Below are positions 1-11,867 of a DNA stretch of 64,000 bases, in pieces. Below the pieces are notes generated by a model, which saw only the letters and a program-made list of their open reading frames with translations, had not been told where the DNA came from and did no database searches. Numbering within the stretch: the first letter of the stretch is position 1; each line of letters begins with the position of its first letter. Source of the stretch: Dactylis glomerata (taxonomy: Eukaryota; Streptophyta; Magnoliopsida; Poales; Poaceae); the NCBI GenBank assembly GCA_007115705.1, contig QXEO01001045.1, positions 124,001 to 188,000 on the forward strand, given 5' to 3'. The position numbers were made by a program, and so were the translations under genes.

Positions 1-481
1 TTCTATCAATTGCCCAGCTGTAATTTGTTTACCCAGCATGTTGTTATTTATCTTATGGAGAGACACCACTAGTGAATTGTGGACCCCGGTCCATTCCTTT
101 TACATTGCTATTACCGTTTTACTTTTACTCGCATTATTTACATTCTTGCAAACTATTATCTTTTACCACTCGATACGCTTAATCCTTTATTTATAGCAAA
201 CCAGTAAGATTGACAACCTCATCATAAGTTGGGGCAAAGTACTTGGTTGTGTTGTGTGCAGGTTTCACGTTGCTGCTGGTGAAAAGCTACACGCCGACAA
301 GCATTTTTCTGGCGCCATTGTCCGGAGTGTCGCAAAGATAGCGGGCATCAACCTTCGTAAGTGTGGTTCTTTCTCCTACTGGTTTGATAAACCTTGGTTT
401 CACAATTGAGGGAAACTTGCTGCTGTGCTCATCATACCTTCCTCCTGGGGTTCCCAACTGGGTGCCTACTAAGCACCATCA
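1..481 (+). repeat. 5' LTR, 3' portion (element 1)
   Basis: This is nearly identical to the end of the LTR at 5650-7287 and ends in CACCATCA just before the primer site. It contains a second, degenerate copy of the primer-site region at 299-327. Confidence 0.93.
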
Positions 482-491
482 AGCATTTTTC

Positions 492-509
492 TGGCGCCGT
501 TGCCGGGGA
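492..509 (+). other. Primer binding site, tRNA-Asp type
   Basis: The 18 bases TGGCGCCGTTGCCGGGGA are complementary to the 3' end of plant tRNA-Asp(GUC) as known from Arabidopsis. The site begins 10 bases after the LTR end. The same 18-mer recurs at 11759-11776 in the second Gypsy element. Confidence 0.85.
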
Positions 510-669
510 GAAAGAAGATTTCTGCAGCGAGAGTCTCTCACTTCCAATCTTTTACTTTTTTATTGTTTTGCTTTACTTTATTTTTGCTTGCATCGTTTTA
601 TCAAAAATACAAAAAAATTAGTTCCTTTATAGTTGTTACTTTTACTTGCTTGCTTTTAGTTTTGCTAGA

Positions 670-2568
670 ATGGGTACTCCTGAGAACACCAAATTGTGTG
701 ATTTTACTTGCACCAAAAACAATGATTTTATCTACACTCCTATTGCGCCACCTGCTCCTGCGGCAATTTTTTATGAGATTAAACCTGCTTTGTTGAATCT
801 TGTTATGAAAGAGCAATTTTCTGGTGCGAGTTCTGAAGACGTTGCAGCTCATCTCAATAATTTTGTTGAGCTATGTGAGATGCAAAAGTATAAGGATGTA
901 GATGGTAGTATTATCAAGCTTAAATTGTTTCCTTTCTCTTTAAGAGGAAGAGCTAAGGATTGGTTGCTATCTTTGCCTAGAAATAGTATTGATTCTTGGG
1001 ATAAGTGTAAGGTTGCTTTTATTGGAAAATATTATCCTCCTGCTAAGATTATAGCTTTGCGAAGTGATATTATGAAGTTTAGACAGTTTGATAATGAACA
1101 TGTTGCTCAAGCTTGGGAAAGAATGAAATCTATGATAAAGAATTGTCCCACTCATAGACGGACTACTTGGATGATTATCCAAACCTTTTATGCAGGACTA
1201 AATTTTTCTTCAAGGAATCTTTTGGATTCAGCTGCTGGAGGCACTTTTATGTCTATTACCTTGGGCGCCGTAACGAAGCTTCTTGATAATATGATGGTAA
1301 ATTATTCTGAGTGGCACACCGAGAGAGCTCCACAAGGTAAGAAGGTAAATTCTATTGAGAAAACCTCTTCCTTGAGTGATAAGATTGATGCTATTATGGC
1401 TATGCTTGCTAATGATAGAGCTCATATTGATCCTAATAATGTTTCTTTGGCCTCTTTGGTTGCTCAAGAAGAGCATGTTGATGTAAACTTCATTAGAAAT
1501 AATAATTTCAACAACAGTGCTTATAGGAACAATTTTGCTAGCAATAATTATAGGCCGTATCCTTCTACCAATGGTAATGGTTATAGTAACTCCTCCAACA
1601 ACACTAGGGATGCGCACTCTGAGCTTGAAGTCATGCTCAAGGACTTCATCGGTAAGCAAACTGCTTTTAACAAGTCTGTTAAGGAAAAGTTGGGTAAAAT
1701 TGATATTCTTGCTTCTGAAATTGATAGCCTTGCTCTTGATGTCGAACTTCTGAAACTAAAAGTGTTGCCTAATGATGTGAAAGAAAGCAATACTTTGAAT
1801 GCCATTCAAGTTAGAATTGATGAAAATGTTAGGATGTTAGCAGAATTGCATGCCAGGTGGGAAAGAGAAGATGAGATGGCTAGAAAGATGAAGGTATGTA
1901 CTATTACCACCTCTAGTGATGTTGTTTCAAATGCTAGTAATCCTCTTACTTTGATTGGTGTAGAGAAAACTCCTACTCCTTGTGCGAAAAAGCCCAAAAC
2001 AGCAAAAACTTTTTCTACAAACAGTGCTGAAATTTTTCGAAGTATGGGAGAGGATAGCTCTACTGCTTTTAATGATTTTGATGTTGATGGCTACGGCATA
2101 TCTGAAGTTATTTTATTCTTGCAAAAGCTTTCTTTGAGTCCTAATGCTAGTTCTATGAATGTTGCTTTTACAAAGCATATTACAAATGCTCTCATGAAAA
2201 TTAGGGAAGAAAAGTTGAAACAAAATGTTTCTATTCCCAAGAAGTTAGAAGATGGTTGGGAGCCCATCATTGATATGAATGTTAATGGTTTTGATTGCCA
2301 TGCTTTATGTGATCTAGGTGCTAGTATCTCTATTATGCCTAGAAAGATTTATGATATGCTTGATTTACCACCGCTTGAAAAGTGTTATTTTGATGTTCCT
2401 CCTGCTGATGTTGCTAAGAAGAAACCTTTGGGAAGGATTAATGATGTTCTTATTATGGTTAACAATAACCTTGTTCCCGTTGATTTTCTTGTTATGGATG
2501 TTGAATGCAATGCTTCATGTCCTATTATTTTGGGAAGACCTTTTCTTCGAACTGTAGGCCATCATTGA
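670..2568 (+). CDS. Gag with retropepsin-like protease domain (element 1), frameshifted near its end
   Basis: The first in-frame ATG is at 670 (MGTPENTK) and gives about 632 codons. The N-terminal third has the plant retrotransposon gag fold signature (RGRAKDWLLSLP, AWERMKSMIKNCP). A low-complexity Asn-rich stretch follows, then a coiled-coil-prone region, and a protease-like segment near the C-terminus with D-L-G-A-S-I-S-I-M-P and I-L-G-R-P-F-L. The ORF ends abruptly at 2566-2568. Reading continues in the +1 frame from 2558 to a stop at 2708-2710, in the style expected after GRPFLRTVG, so a 2-base deletion near 2557 probably truncated an ORF that originally ended at 2710. No polymerase domain follows. 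The product would form the cytoplasmic particle; whether this copy is expressed is unknown. Confidence 0.85.
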   Translation: MGTPENTKLCDFTCTKNNDFIYTPIAPPAPAAIFYEIKPALLNLVMKEQFSGASSEDVAAHLNNFVELCEMQKYKDVDGSIIKLKLFPFSLRGRAKDWLLSLPRNSIDSWDKCKVAFIGKYYPPAKIIALRSDIMKFRQFDNEHVAQAWERMKSMIKNCPTHRRTTWMIIQTFYAGLNFSSRNLLDSAAGGTFMSITLGAVTKLLDNMMVNYSEWHTERAPQGKKVNSIEKTSSLSDKIDAIMAMLANDRAHIDPNNVSLASLVAQEEHVDVNFIRNNNFNNSAYRNNFASNNYRPYPSTNGNGYSNSSNNTRDAHSELEVMLKDFIGKQTAFNKSVKEKLGKIDILASEIDSLALDVELLKLKVLPNDVKESNTLNAIQVRIDENVRMLAELHARWEREDEMARKMKVCTITTSSDVVSNASNPLTLIGVEKTPTPCAKKPKTAKTFSTNSAEIFRSMGEDSSTAFNDFDVDGYGISEVILFLQKLSLSPNASSMNVAFTKHITNALMKIREEKLKQNVSIPKKLEDGWEPIIDMNVNGFDCHALCDLGASISIMPRKIYDMLDLPPLEKCYFDVPPADVAKKKPLGRINDVLIMVNNNLVPVDFLVMDVECNASCPIILGRPFLRTVGHH

Positions 2569-2710
2569 TATGAAGGAAGGCACCATTAAATATCAATTCT
2601 CACTCAAGAAAGGTATGGAACACTTCCCTAGAAAGAGGAAGAAATTACTTTTTGACTCTATTATTAGAGCAAATTATGAACTTGATGCTTCATCGCTTGA
2701 TATTACTTGA

Positions 2711-5634
2711 TTTCCACTTTTTGCGCCTAGCTCAAAGGTGTTAAAGAAAAGCACTCTTGGGATATAACCCAATGTTTTCTTTTCAGAACTTTTTCTTTTA
2801 TTTGAGTCTTGGAAGTTATTACTACTATAATGACCTCTCCTAATCTTTTTTATTTGATTTGTGTGCCAAGAAGAACCTCTAATTTGAGGGAGGTAAGATT
2901 TGGGGAAGTTGCTGTCCTGAAACAGATTTCTGCGCTGCACCGTAAACATTCATGAAATTTCTCAAAATATCTTTTTGATCTGAAATTTCTTGTGCATATG
3001 CCCCAGGTTATATCCAAACTTTCATTAGTTTTGCACTTTTCGATTTGAGCAACAGAAAGTCCTCGAAAAATCGATCTTGTCAGTTGTTCTGTTTTGACAG
3101 ATTTCTGCCACTATTTATGTTTGCCTCTCGATCGCTTTCTTTTTTAGTTCTTTTGATCACGGAACTTTTGAGGAAGTTGCTACAGTAGCTGATGCTCTAA
3201 TGGTTGGTATATTTGAGTTTGAAACTGAACCAAAAGGGGAGATTTATTATCATGTTTATGCTAATGTTGCTAATAGAATTGTGTGAAGTTTTGTATGAAG
3301 GAAGTTTTCAAGTGTAGGGAATGGAGAGTGATGAGATGAGATGAAGTATGGACAAAAGCTCAAGCTTGGGGATGCCCATGTCACCCCAAGAAATATCCAA
3401 GAGGTACAAGCATCAAAGCTTGGGGATGCCCCCGAGGCACCCCTTCTTCATCGGCAAAAATCAGGTCACCTTTCAACACACTATATTTTTATTGCTTCAT
3501 ATTCTATGCGTTTTTCTAGGAGCGTCTTTACTTTATCTTTCAGTTTTATTTTGTTTTGTTTTGTTTGCTGCAATAAATGGTTGGACCCCAACAAATTTCT
3601 TTTGGAGAAGACATACTTCATTTTTCATTGCCAAGAACACTCTATTTTTCACTCTTATCGTTCAACGAGTGTTCTCTTTTTCTAGTACTACGTTTAGCTT
3701 TCGTTTTTCGCCTTGATTTTTGTTCAGATATTGTTATATCTTTGCATCAAGGTGTATTTAGACCGCTGGTATATGTTGGTATTCATCAAAAGAGTTGTCT
3801 CAAAAAGGTTTGAATGGTGTTGGAAAAGAGAAAAAAAAACCATGCCAATAGTGGTACAAATGGGAGCTTGTTTAGACTGCGGCTTAGAGTTTTGCATGTC
3901 ATGCTTGATGTCGTTTTGATAGTATGCTTAGTAGTTTTTGTTGTAGCATGACTTGTCTTAAATGATTGAGATTGCTTAATGAGCCTTTAAAAAAATCATG
4001 CATTGTTTTTATTATATGGGAGCATGTTATTGTGGTTTTCTCCTTTGATGCTTTATTTGGGTTGACTTGGCGCATGCTTACAACATGTTTGAATCTACAA
4101 AGTCGCCATAAATCTCTATGATCATTTGGTTTTTGACTTGTGATACCACTTTATGCTTCGGTTAATGATGTTTTGTTGCTATGCATGATTATGGCCGTTA
4201 TTGCTCTCTTAGTTGGTCGCTCCCAGTCTTTTGCTAGCCTTCATTTTGTACTGAGTATGAGCTCTACTCATGCATCCAACTCCCAAAAACCAAGTTATTC
4301 CAATGTGTCCACCATACATACCTATTAGCAATTTGCTATTCCAAGTACATTTGACTTGCTTTTATCCATCCTTCAAATTAAACTTTTTGGTGTTATGTAA
4401 AAATTAGTCAGTAAAGCTCTCACGAACCTGACGGCACACTTTACTTTTCTCGTTTTTAATAATTTTGACATTGTGGCTCTCTTATGTTGATATTATGCTT
4501 GCAAGTTGTAAGTTGGAAATTAGCCCAGCCATACCTTCATGGGGCAAGCTTTCAACATTGCACTTTTTCTCATTTAAGTTGATATCGTGATCTTTTGTTT
4601 ATGGATACTCGCGATGTGAAATAAGTTGGGATCTTGTGAGCTCATGGAGTTTGTATATGTGTTAGAGAAACGTCTGGGCCGCTAATCTAAGCCATGCATC
4701 ATTCATGGTGGAAATTTACAGCATGCCCATAGTGGAGATTCGACGACGCATCTCACAATAAAAAACTATACCCATGGTAAATAAAAGAGATGCCGAGGTG
4801 TTCATTGTCTATTTGTCTTATCATTTTGATGTGGGCTTGTTCCATGTCATCGGGCAAGAGGTACCCCATTGGCGGTTCTCGATGATACATGTATGCTTAC
4901 AATGACAAGAACTTGCTTGGGACCTAAGTCAAGTAGCATGAGGTTTGAGTATTCGTACTTCATGGAACACGAGGTTTTCAACTTATGATTTGTTAAGCAT
5001 ATGCTTCATAATTGTACTCGCATTTGCCTTAACCATTCAAGATGCCTATGATGGGGGCAATGAGAGCTCAAAGCTAGTAAGTATCATAATTTTTGGAGGT
5101 TTATAAAACTTGCAATCACTGCTTCCCTCTGCGAAGGGGCCTTTCTTTTACTTTTATGTTGAGTCTCCACCTTCTACCTTTATGCATCGTCTAAGAGAGC
5201 ATAGTTGTCATTCTGAATTTAATGTGCATAGTCCCAAAGTTTATCATTGATTGATTCATGATTATGGTTTTGCTTGTTCTTAAATTATTTGTATCTAGTC
5301 GCCCTCTTAAACTTGAAAGTGTCCTATGCATTTATGTTTTGCTATTCCATGAGGGACAAGCTGAAAACCACTTTGCTTTGTTTTTCTATATGATTTGAAC
5401 ACACACTTGACTTTCAATGTTTCATTATTCATGATCTTTCGTTTGTGTTACTTTTCATGTTATAACATGGTTGCTAAGTTTTATTGTCAAGATTATGTCT
5501 CTTATGCCCATGTTTTAAGTACTTTGATCCCAGCACTCAATGCTTTACATCGTTGATCAAGATTGTGATGGTGCATGTCACCTCAAAAATTATTGTTTTG
5601 TTATCACTTTCCTACTTGAGGACGAGCAAGAGTT
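2711..5634 (+). other. Non-coding interior of element 1
   Basis: About 2.9 kb with no ORF above roughly 120 codons and no trace of RT, RNase H or integrase motifs. It contains two internal copies of the polypurine-tract motif AAGCTTGGGGATGC (3362-3375 and 3416-3429). A block at about 5122-5170 (CTTCCCTCTGCGAAGGGG and following) is repeated in element 2 at about 18430-18475. Confidence 0.8.
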
Positions 5635-5649
5635 AAGCTTGGGGATGCT
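5635..5649 (+). other. Polypurine tract (element 1)
   Basis: AAGCTTGGGGATGCT lies directly against the TG of the 3' LTR at 5650. It is the expected start point for plus-strand DNA synthesis. Confidence 0.75.
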
Positions 5650-7287
5650 TGATACGTCTCAAACGTATCTATAATTTTTGATGCTCCATGCTTGTTTATA
5701 CACCATTTGCTTTGTGTTTTGCTACACTTCGTAGCATTTTTATGCATTTTCCGGAACTAACCTACTAACGGGATGCCACAGTGTCAGTTCCCTGTTTTCT
5801 GCTGTTTTTGTGTTTTAGAAAAGCTACACAGGAAATATTCTCGGAATTGGACGAAATAAAAGCCAAACCTCCTATTTTTCCTAAAGCGTCGCAAAGTCTG
5901 AAGATGAGACGGAGGGGGGCCAGGACCCAGCCACACCCTAGGGCGGCGTGACCCAGGCCCTGGCGGCGCCACAAGGGGGTGAGGCCGCCTGGTCCACCTC
6001 CTGACGCCGCCCTTCCGCCTATATATTCCCCTCGACAGGAAAAACCTAAAGACCCAATCAATTCTCCATGAAACCTACTGCAAGCCACCGCCATCATCGA
6101 CGCGAGATCAGGAGGGTCCAGAAGCTCTTCCCGGCACCCTACCGGAGAGGGGAATCCCTGCCGGAGGCCTTCTTCACCACCATGGTCGCTTTCGGAGTGA
6201 TGAGTGAGTAGTCTACCTTGAACTACGGTTCCATAGCAGTAGCTAGATGGTTGTCTCCTCCACCATGTGTTTCATGTTTAGATCTTGTGAGCTGCCTATC
6301 ATGATCAAGATCATCTTTGTGTAATTCTACATGTTGTGTTTGTTGGGATCCGATGAGTATTCGTACTATGTCAAGTTGATGTGCTGAATTATTATCTTTA
6401 TATTATCTCTATGTTGTTTATGATCTTGCATGCTCTCCATTGCTAGTAGATATCTTGGCAGAGTAGATGCTAGTGATTCCAAGAGGGAGTATTTATGCTC
6501 AATAGTTGGGTCCATACCTCTAGTCATCTGGGGGAGTGACAGAAACCTCTAAGATTGTAGATGTGCTGTTGCCACTAGGGAGAAAACAACATTCTTGTGT
6601 TCAAGGACATTTGCATTGTTTACATTACACACTTTGCTTAATGCAGTTATCTGTTGTTCGCAACTTAATACTCAATGGGTGCTCGGATGACACCTCGAGA
6701 GTGGATTATTAGTCATAGATGCAGTTGGATTACGGTCTATGTATTTTGTCGTAATGTCCAGAGAGAATCTCATAGTGATCCTCATGACATATGTACGCTA
6801 TCTTTATTCTATCAATTGCCCAGCTGTTATTTGTTTACCTAGCATGTTGTTATTTATCTTATGGAGAGATACCACTAGTGAACTGTGGACCCCGGTCCAT
6901 TCCTTTTACATTGCTATTACCATTTTACTTTTACTCACATTATTTGCATTCTTGCAAACTATTACCTTTTACCACTCGATACGCTTAATCCTTTGTTTAC
7001 AGCAAACCGGTGAGATTGACAACCTCATCTTAAGTTGGGGCAAAGTACTTGGTTGTGTTGTGTGCAGGTTCCATGTTGCTGCTGGTGAAAAGCTACACGC
7101 CGACAAGCATTTTTCTGGCGCCATTGTCCGGAGTGTCGCAAAGCTAGCGGGCATCAACCTTCGGAAGTGTGGTTCTTTCTCCTACTGGTTCGATAAACCT
7201 TGGTTTCACAACTGAGGGAAACTTGCTGTTGTGCTCATCATACCTTCCTCTTGGGGTTCCCAACTGGATGCCTGCTACGCACCATCA
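5650..7287 (+). repeat. 3' LTR (element 1)
   Basis: 1638 bases, beginning TGATACGTCTC and ending CCATCA. It has a GC-rich potential hairpin at about 5920-5995 (GGCGGCG...CGGCGCC) and a TATA box (TATATAT, 6020-6026). Transcription therefore probably starts near 6050. A degenerate copy of the primer-site region sits inside it at 7105-7133. Confidence 0.92.
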
Positions 7288-7588
7288 GTTATGCATGCAT
7301 AACAAGACACGTTTACAACCCTAGGAATTTTCTCCCACACATTTGATCGTTATAATGTATTGTTGAGATCATTGTCACTATTCCCTTGGATGAAACAATG
7401 ATCTCTATTTTACTTGTGAACTTTTGTTCAACACAAATAGACAGGGTTATACCCATTCCAGGGCATCACCAAGGATGCAAGTGCACCACCGATGCCAAAA
7501 TGTAGGTTTAGTAGGTTCAAGTCAATATCATAGTGCAAAGTGTTTTTTCTAAAAATAATAGTGTTTTGTATGTATACTTTTGACCTGG
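7288..7588. other. Intervening DNA between element 1 and the reversed solo LTR
   Basis: No gene is visible. It begins at the LTR junction with the 16-base perfect palindrome GTTATGCATGCATAAC (7288-7303). Confidence 0.6.
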
Positions 7589-8992
7589 TGGTACCCACAA
7601 GTGTAGGGAATCAATTATAGTATCTTTCGATAAGTAATGAGTGTCGAACACACAAGCAGATAAATGAATTATTCACATTTTTTTGGCAAAATAACAATTA
7701 AAAGATGCAAAAGATTTTGGTATTTTTGGCTATAAAGTACATAAAAGTAAAAACATGTAAAGTCAAAAAGGCAAGTAAATAAAGAACAAGTATAATCTCT
7801 TTTAAAACAATGCTCAATCCGCTATGCAACAAGAGGACAAGCTAGAGTGCACACTTATATGAGACAAACGTTCCCGAGGGCAGCATGGACTAATTTAGCA
7901 ATTAGATTTCTGCAAGAATATGGTGAATATCTTGTCAAGTTTAAGTTTCTTTGGACGGATCCATAAATAGGTGAATCCATTATCTTGAGAAATTACACCC
8001 ATAGTGATAGATCATAAGGGCACTTTCGTGCGCATGGAAATGAATTATTAAGACAAAAGTCCAACCACATCTATAAGTTTCAAGGTTCCCGATCAAGAAT
8101 CCTCTATTGCAAATCTAAAGTTTATAACAGGGTTTCTATCAACTCCACAATCCCTCCCCTTATCTTTACTCTAGAATGAACCCTATTAGCCCATAAAGAT
8201 GAAGTAATACACAGTTGATGTTCACATGTTATCATCATAGAACCACATCAAAGCATAAAACTTGACCCAATACTCATAGCATATTATATAGAAATCATGG
8301 CTAAGTCATCCTAAGCCCTTAGGAACACAAGGAACTACTCGCAATGATATTACATGACAATGATGAGTTGTATAATGAATACAACACAATCTGGAAATAT
8401 AACTTCACCACGAAACAATCTCAGTAATCCAAGCACAAACATGCACAAGGTGCCACAAGTTGTTCTGAGGTTCCAATCTACACAAACTATAAGGGGTGGC
8501 ATCGATCTTTGAGATGGTCATGGTGAAGTTGTTGATAAAGACATTCCCTATATGCCTGGGAGAGTTGATGACGATGATGGCAACGAATTCCACCTAAAAT
8601 AATATGTGAAATTGTCTCGTAAGTTTTTCACAATAGTAGAGAGTCTCGTACAAAGGAAGGGGCGAGGTGATGCTCGAGGTGGATAGGATTGTGGTTAGCG
8701 TGGTGGGCCGCATCTGACCTCTCGTGCCTTGCCTCGTGGGCCTTGGGTGTTGGTCCTTTTGATTTCTCATAAGAACTTCCTGGAGATATTTTCCTCATAT
8801 TAATTGAGCTCCTTAAGATCCTGGAACATCCAAATACGAAAAAGAAGGTTTTTTGCCAGATTAAATAACAATGCAAAGAGGTTTTGGAAGAAAACACTGT
8901 AAATCATCTAAAATAGGCAAATAACTCAAGATCAATGCAATAAAATCTTAAACTAAATGACCTAAATATGATTATATAAAATGCACGTATCA
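7589..8992 (-). mobile_element. Solo LTR, Gypsy, reverse orientation
   Basis: On the minus strand it starts TGATACGTGCAT at 8992 and ends ACTTGTGGGTACCA at 7589. The end resembles the end of the LTRs of element 2 (TTTATCGAAAGTACTA...CTTGTGGGT). The flanks are CCTGG (7584-7588) and CCTAG (8993-8997), a 5-bp target duplication with one mismatch. The length of about 1.4 kb suits this LTR class. No internal sequence or second LTR is present. Confidence 0.72.
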
Positions 8993-10240
8993 CCTAGTAG
9001 TTTGCAAAAATAGTGTTTGAATTAAGTAAACCCAAGCCAGATATATAATAACTTTGTAAAAACACAATAAATATGGTTCTATGGGAAATATGTTCCTCCC
9101 CACCTCACATCTTGCTTTGAGATTCACAGCTATTCACATTTTTAATCATTGAATCATTTCACACACTTAAGTGAAATATACAATCTTTTCTACACAAATC
9201 CGATGAGACCAATTTGATGCCATATAAACCACACGTTGTCAAAATAATTATTACTTTTATTTGAGAAACCAAAAATATGTCTTACATTTTGGGAATGAGG
9301 GAGTAGTAATATGATGACCAACCTACTAAAATAGATAACATGCTCAGGGGGGCAAGGTTCTAGTTTTTGAATGATGAACAACCTATTAGTATCATTATTC
9401 ACTCAACTTTCAAAATAATATAAAACTCTTGTTTTTTTGAAAATATCTATCTCTAGAAATATTTTATCATAAATGTAATTATTAATTTCTTATATACATA
9501 AAGATATAGAAATATTTTTGGGTAAATCTACAATTAATATACATGAATGTATAATATTTATTACCGTGTCCATATATATGTCTAGCGTAAATAGAAACCC
9601 ATAACAAATGATCAAACCTAATATAATATTAGATATCACAATCTTTGTTACTCCGAAGAGTCTATATAAACCCAACCAACACACTCAAACTCTGCACAAA
9701 AATAACACAACTAGTATACTAAAATAATTCAAACCATTAGCAACCATGATGAAACTCCTAGGTTTGTTCATTGTAACATCCCAGGATGTGAGACTAGAAA
9801 TAGACATGAAGCAGAAGTGTGCATTGTATTCATGCATAGAAAATCTAGGAAATTTTCGTGCTTTCAATAAAACTTGTCAAAGTGATTGAAGTTTCTCTTG
9901 AGTTGAGGGAATTGAAGTAGCTCATCAACTGAAGCACGATAAACTTCAACATGACCTTTGTTAAAACCCATGTTTTGGGTATAAATAACTTCAACAACTA
10001 AAAGAGATTAAAGAGAGGTAGAATGAATATGTTAACACATCATTTTAGGATCCCATATCTAATCCACCATGATCATCATGGTATTCCTTAAACCTAAATC
10101 TATGAAATCATATCTACTACCATGGAAGTCCACACAAGTCTTATCTTCATATATTAATCTATCCTACTCTTTCATATCTAAATCCATTCATCTTCAAAAC
10201 AAGAAAAGAGAGTCCATAGCCATTCTAGTGTTATTCCTAT
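8993..10240. other. AT-rich spacer between two LTR elements
   Basis: There is no recognisable gene except the small ORF at 9746-9889. No transposon ends were seen. The sequence stops abruptly at the left LTR of element 2. Confidence 0.5.
9746..9889 (+). CDS. Possible small peptide ORF (47 codons) with TATA box
   Basis: A canonical TATA box (CTATATAAA, 9662-9670) lies 76 bases before ATGATGAAACTCCTAGG. The peptide starts M-M-K-L-L-G-L-F-I-V, which looks like the beginning of a secretion signal. It then has three cysteines (KCALYSC ... KTC) and ends at TGA 9887-9889. The hydrophobic stretch is short for a working signal peptide, so this may be a decayed small cysteine-rich secreted peptide gene or chance. 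I do not recognise the family. Confidence 0.25.
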   Translation: MMKLLGLFIVTSQDVRLEIDMKQKCALYSCIENLGNFRAFNKTCQSD

Positions 10241-11747
10241 TGAAACGTCCATTTTGCATCACTATTTTGTATCATAATTTACTGTTATTCATTGATATAT
10301 TTCGTATTTAGAGTTGATACTTATGTTATTTCCTTTGTTTTCACATGTTTGATGATCATTGGAGGATTTGCTGTCGGAGTCAGGATTCTGCTGGAAAAAG
10401 GACCATCAAGGGACCATATTTTGAAGATCAGGAAAATTCCAGAAAAATACTAGGAAATTATATTTTCCCAGAAGACTCAAGAAGCCAGAAGGAGGAGTCG
10501 AGAGGAGCCAGGAGGGGCCCTCACGCCAGGGTGGCGCGGCCGGACCCCTGGTCGCGCCAGCCCTATGTGAGGCCACCCTGGCCTACTTCTGCCATCGCCC
10601 CTTCGCGTATTTCATCGTCCCCGAAAACCTAAGTCAAGGGGGGGCTCAGAGTTAGACACCGCCGCCTCTGCGGGGCAGAAAACACCAGAGAGAGAAAAGC
10701 TCTCTGGCAGGTAGAAATCTGTCGGGGAAATTCCTTCCCGGAGAGGGGAGATCGTCGCCATCGTCATCACCATCGCACCGGACTTCATCGGGATCATCAT
10801 CATCATCTCCATCACCAGCACCTTCATCTCCACCATCACCACGCCATCCCGCTGTAACATCTTGAGTTGGATCTTGTTATATTCATAGGGGAAACTTTCC
10901 CTGTGTTGATTACTCTTGTAGTTGATGCTATTGAGTGGAACCGTTGAATTAAGGTTTATGTTCAGATTGTTATTTACCATTATTCCACCTCTGATCATGA
11001 TCCATATGATGTCTTGTGAGTAGTTCATTTAGTTCTTGAGGACATGGGAGAAGTCAAGATGTTAGTAGTGAATTATTGTTGAGAATATTTAATGGTTTGA
11101 TATTGTTGTGGTGCTATTTCACTAGTGGTGTCATGTGAACGTCGACTACATGATACTTCACCATTTATGGGCCTAGTGAGATGCATTGTATATTTGGCTA
11201 CCAATTGTGGGGTTGCTGGAGTGACAGAAACCTAAACCTCCGTTGGGAAACCTTTGCACCAGGGAGCGTAGGATCTTAGAGTTTAAGGCTGTGGTTAGAT
11301 TTATCTTAATTACTTTCTTGTATTTGCGGATGCTTGCAAGGGGTATAATCACAAGTGTGTATTTATCCTAGTAAGGGTAGTGCGCTAGCACAGGTTCACC
11401 CCCATAACACCTATCAAACCAATAAAGACTATTGGCTTTATGAAGCGAAAGCTCTTGACAGAAACTCCCGTGTGTCCTCGAGAAAGTTTGGTTATTATAA
11501 GTTAAACAACCGGCTTGTCCTTTGCTGGAGAAAGGATTGGGCCACTTGCTGCAATTGTTACTACTGTCTTTTACTTACTCGCACTTTATTTACTTGTATT
11601 ACCAAATACCCCTGAAAACCTATTTGCTAGTATTTACAGTGAATCCATGATCAAAACCACTCATCAACACCTTCTGCTCCTCGTTGGGTTCGACACTCTT
11701 ATTTATCGAAAGTACTACGATACACCCCCTATACTTGTGGGTCATCA
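10241..11747 (+). repeat. 5' LTR (element 2)
   Basis: 1507 bases, matched by 18970-20478. It starts TGAAACGTCC where the right copy starts TGATACGTCC, and ends GGGTCATCA. A GC-rich imperfect palindrome (GGTGGCGCGG...CGCGCCAGCC) lies at about 10523-10580. An ATCATC-rich leader lies near 10750-10850. Confidence 0.93.
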
Positions 11748-11758
11748 AGACTATTTTC

Positions 11759-11776
11759 TGGCGCCGTTGCCGGGGA
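11759..11776 (+). other. Primer binding site, tRNA-Asp type (element 2)
   Basis: The same 18-mer as at 492-509 lies 11 bases after the LTR end. Confidence 0.85.
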
Positions 11777-11867
11777 GTGTAGCGCTATTGAAGAGCGGAA
11801 TTGGTAAAGGTAACCGTCACTGTGAGTATTGTTTTTATTTTGTCTTTTATTTTTATTTTACTCTGCT

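Larger units (their letters stand above)
1..7287 (+). mobile_element. Gypsy (Athila-like) LTR retrotransposon, gag-only, left end outside window
   Basis: The order is a partial 5' LTR (1-481), a tRNA-Asp type primer site, one gag-protease ORF, about 2.9 kb without coding capacity, a polypurine tract and a full 3' LTR (5650-7287). Bases 1-481 match the last part of the 3' LTR closely, which fixes the LTR boundary. There is no reverse transcriptase, RNase H or integrase, so the element must have moved using enzymes from a relative. The 10241-20478 element is a plausible class of helper because it shares the primer site type, the polypurine tract style and a conserved non-coding block. The target duplication cannot be checked because the left end lies outside the window. 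Confidence 0.9.

Noticed and set aside
3341..3716. ORFs of 114 and 122 codons in the interior of element 1
   Set aside because: Phe-rich low-complexity translations of T-rich non-coding DNA, with no retrotransposon motifs.
10612..11028. 138-codon minus-strand ORF, with a counterpart at 19364-19729
   Set aside because: It arises from the ATCATC-rich leader in the LTRs and occurs in both LTR copies.
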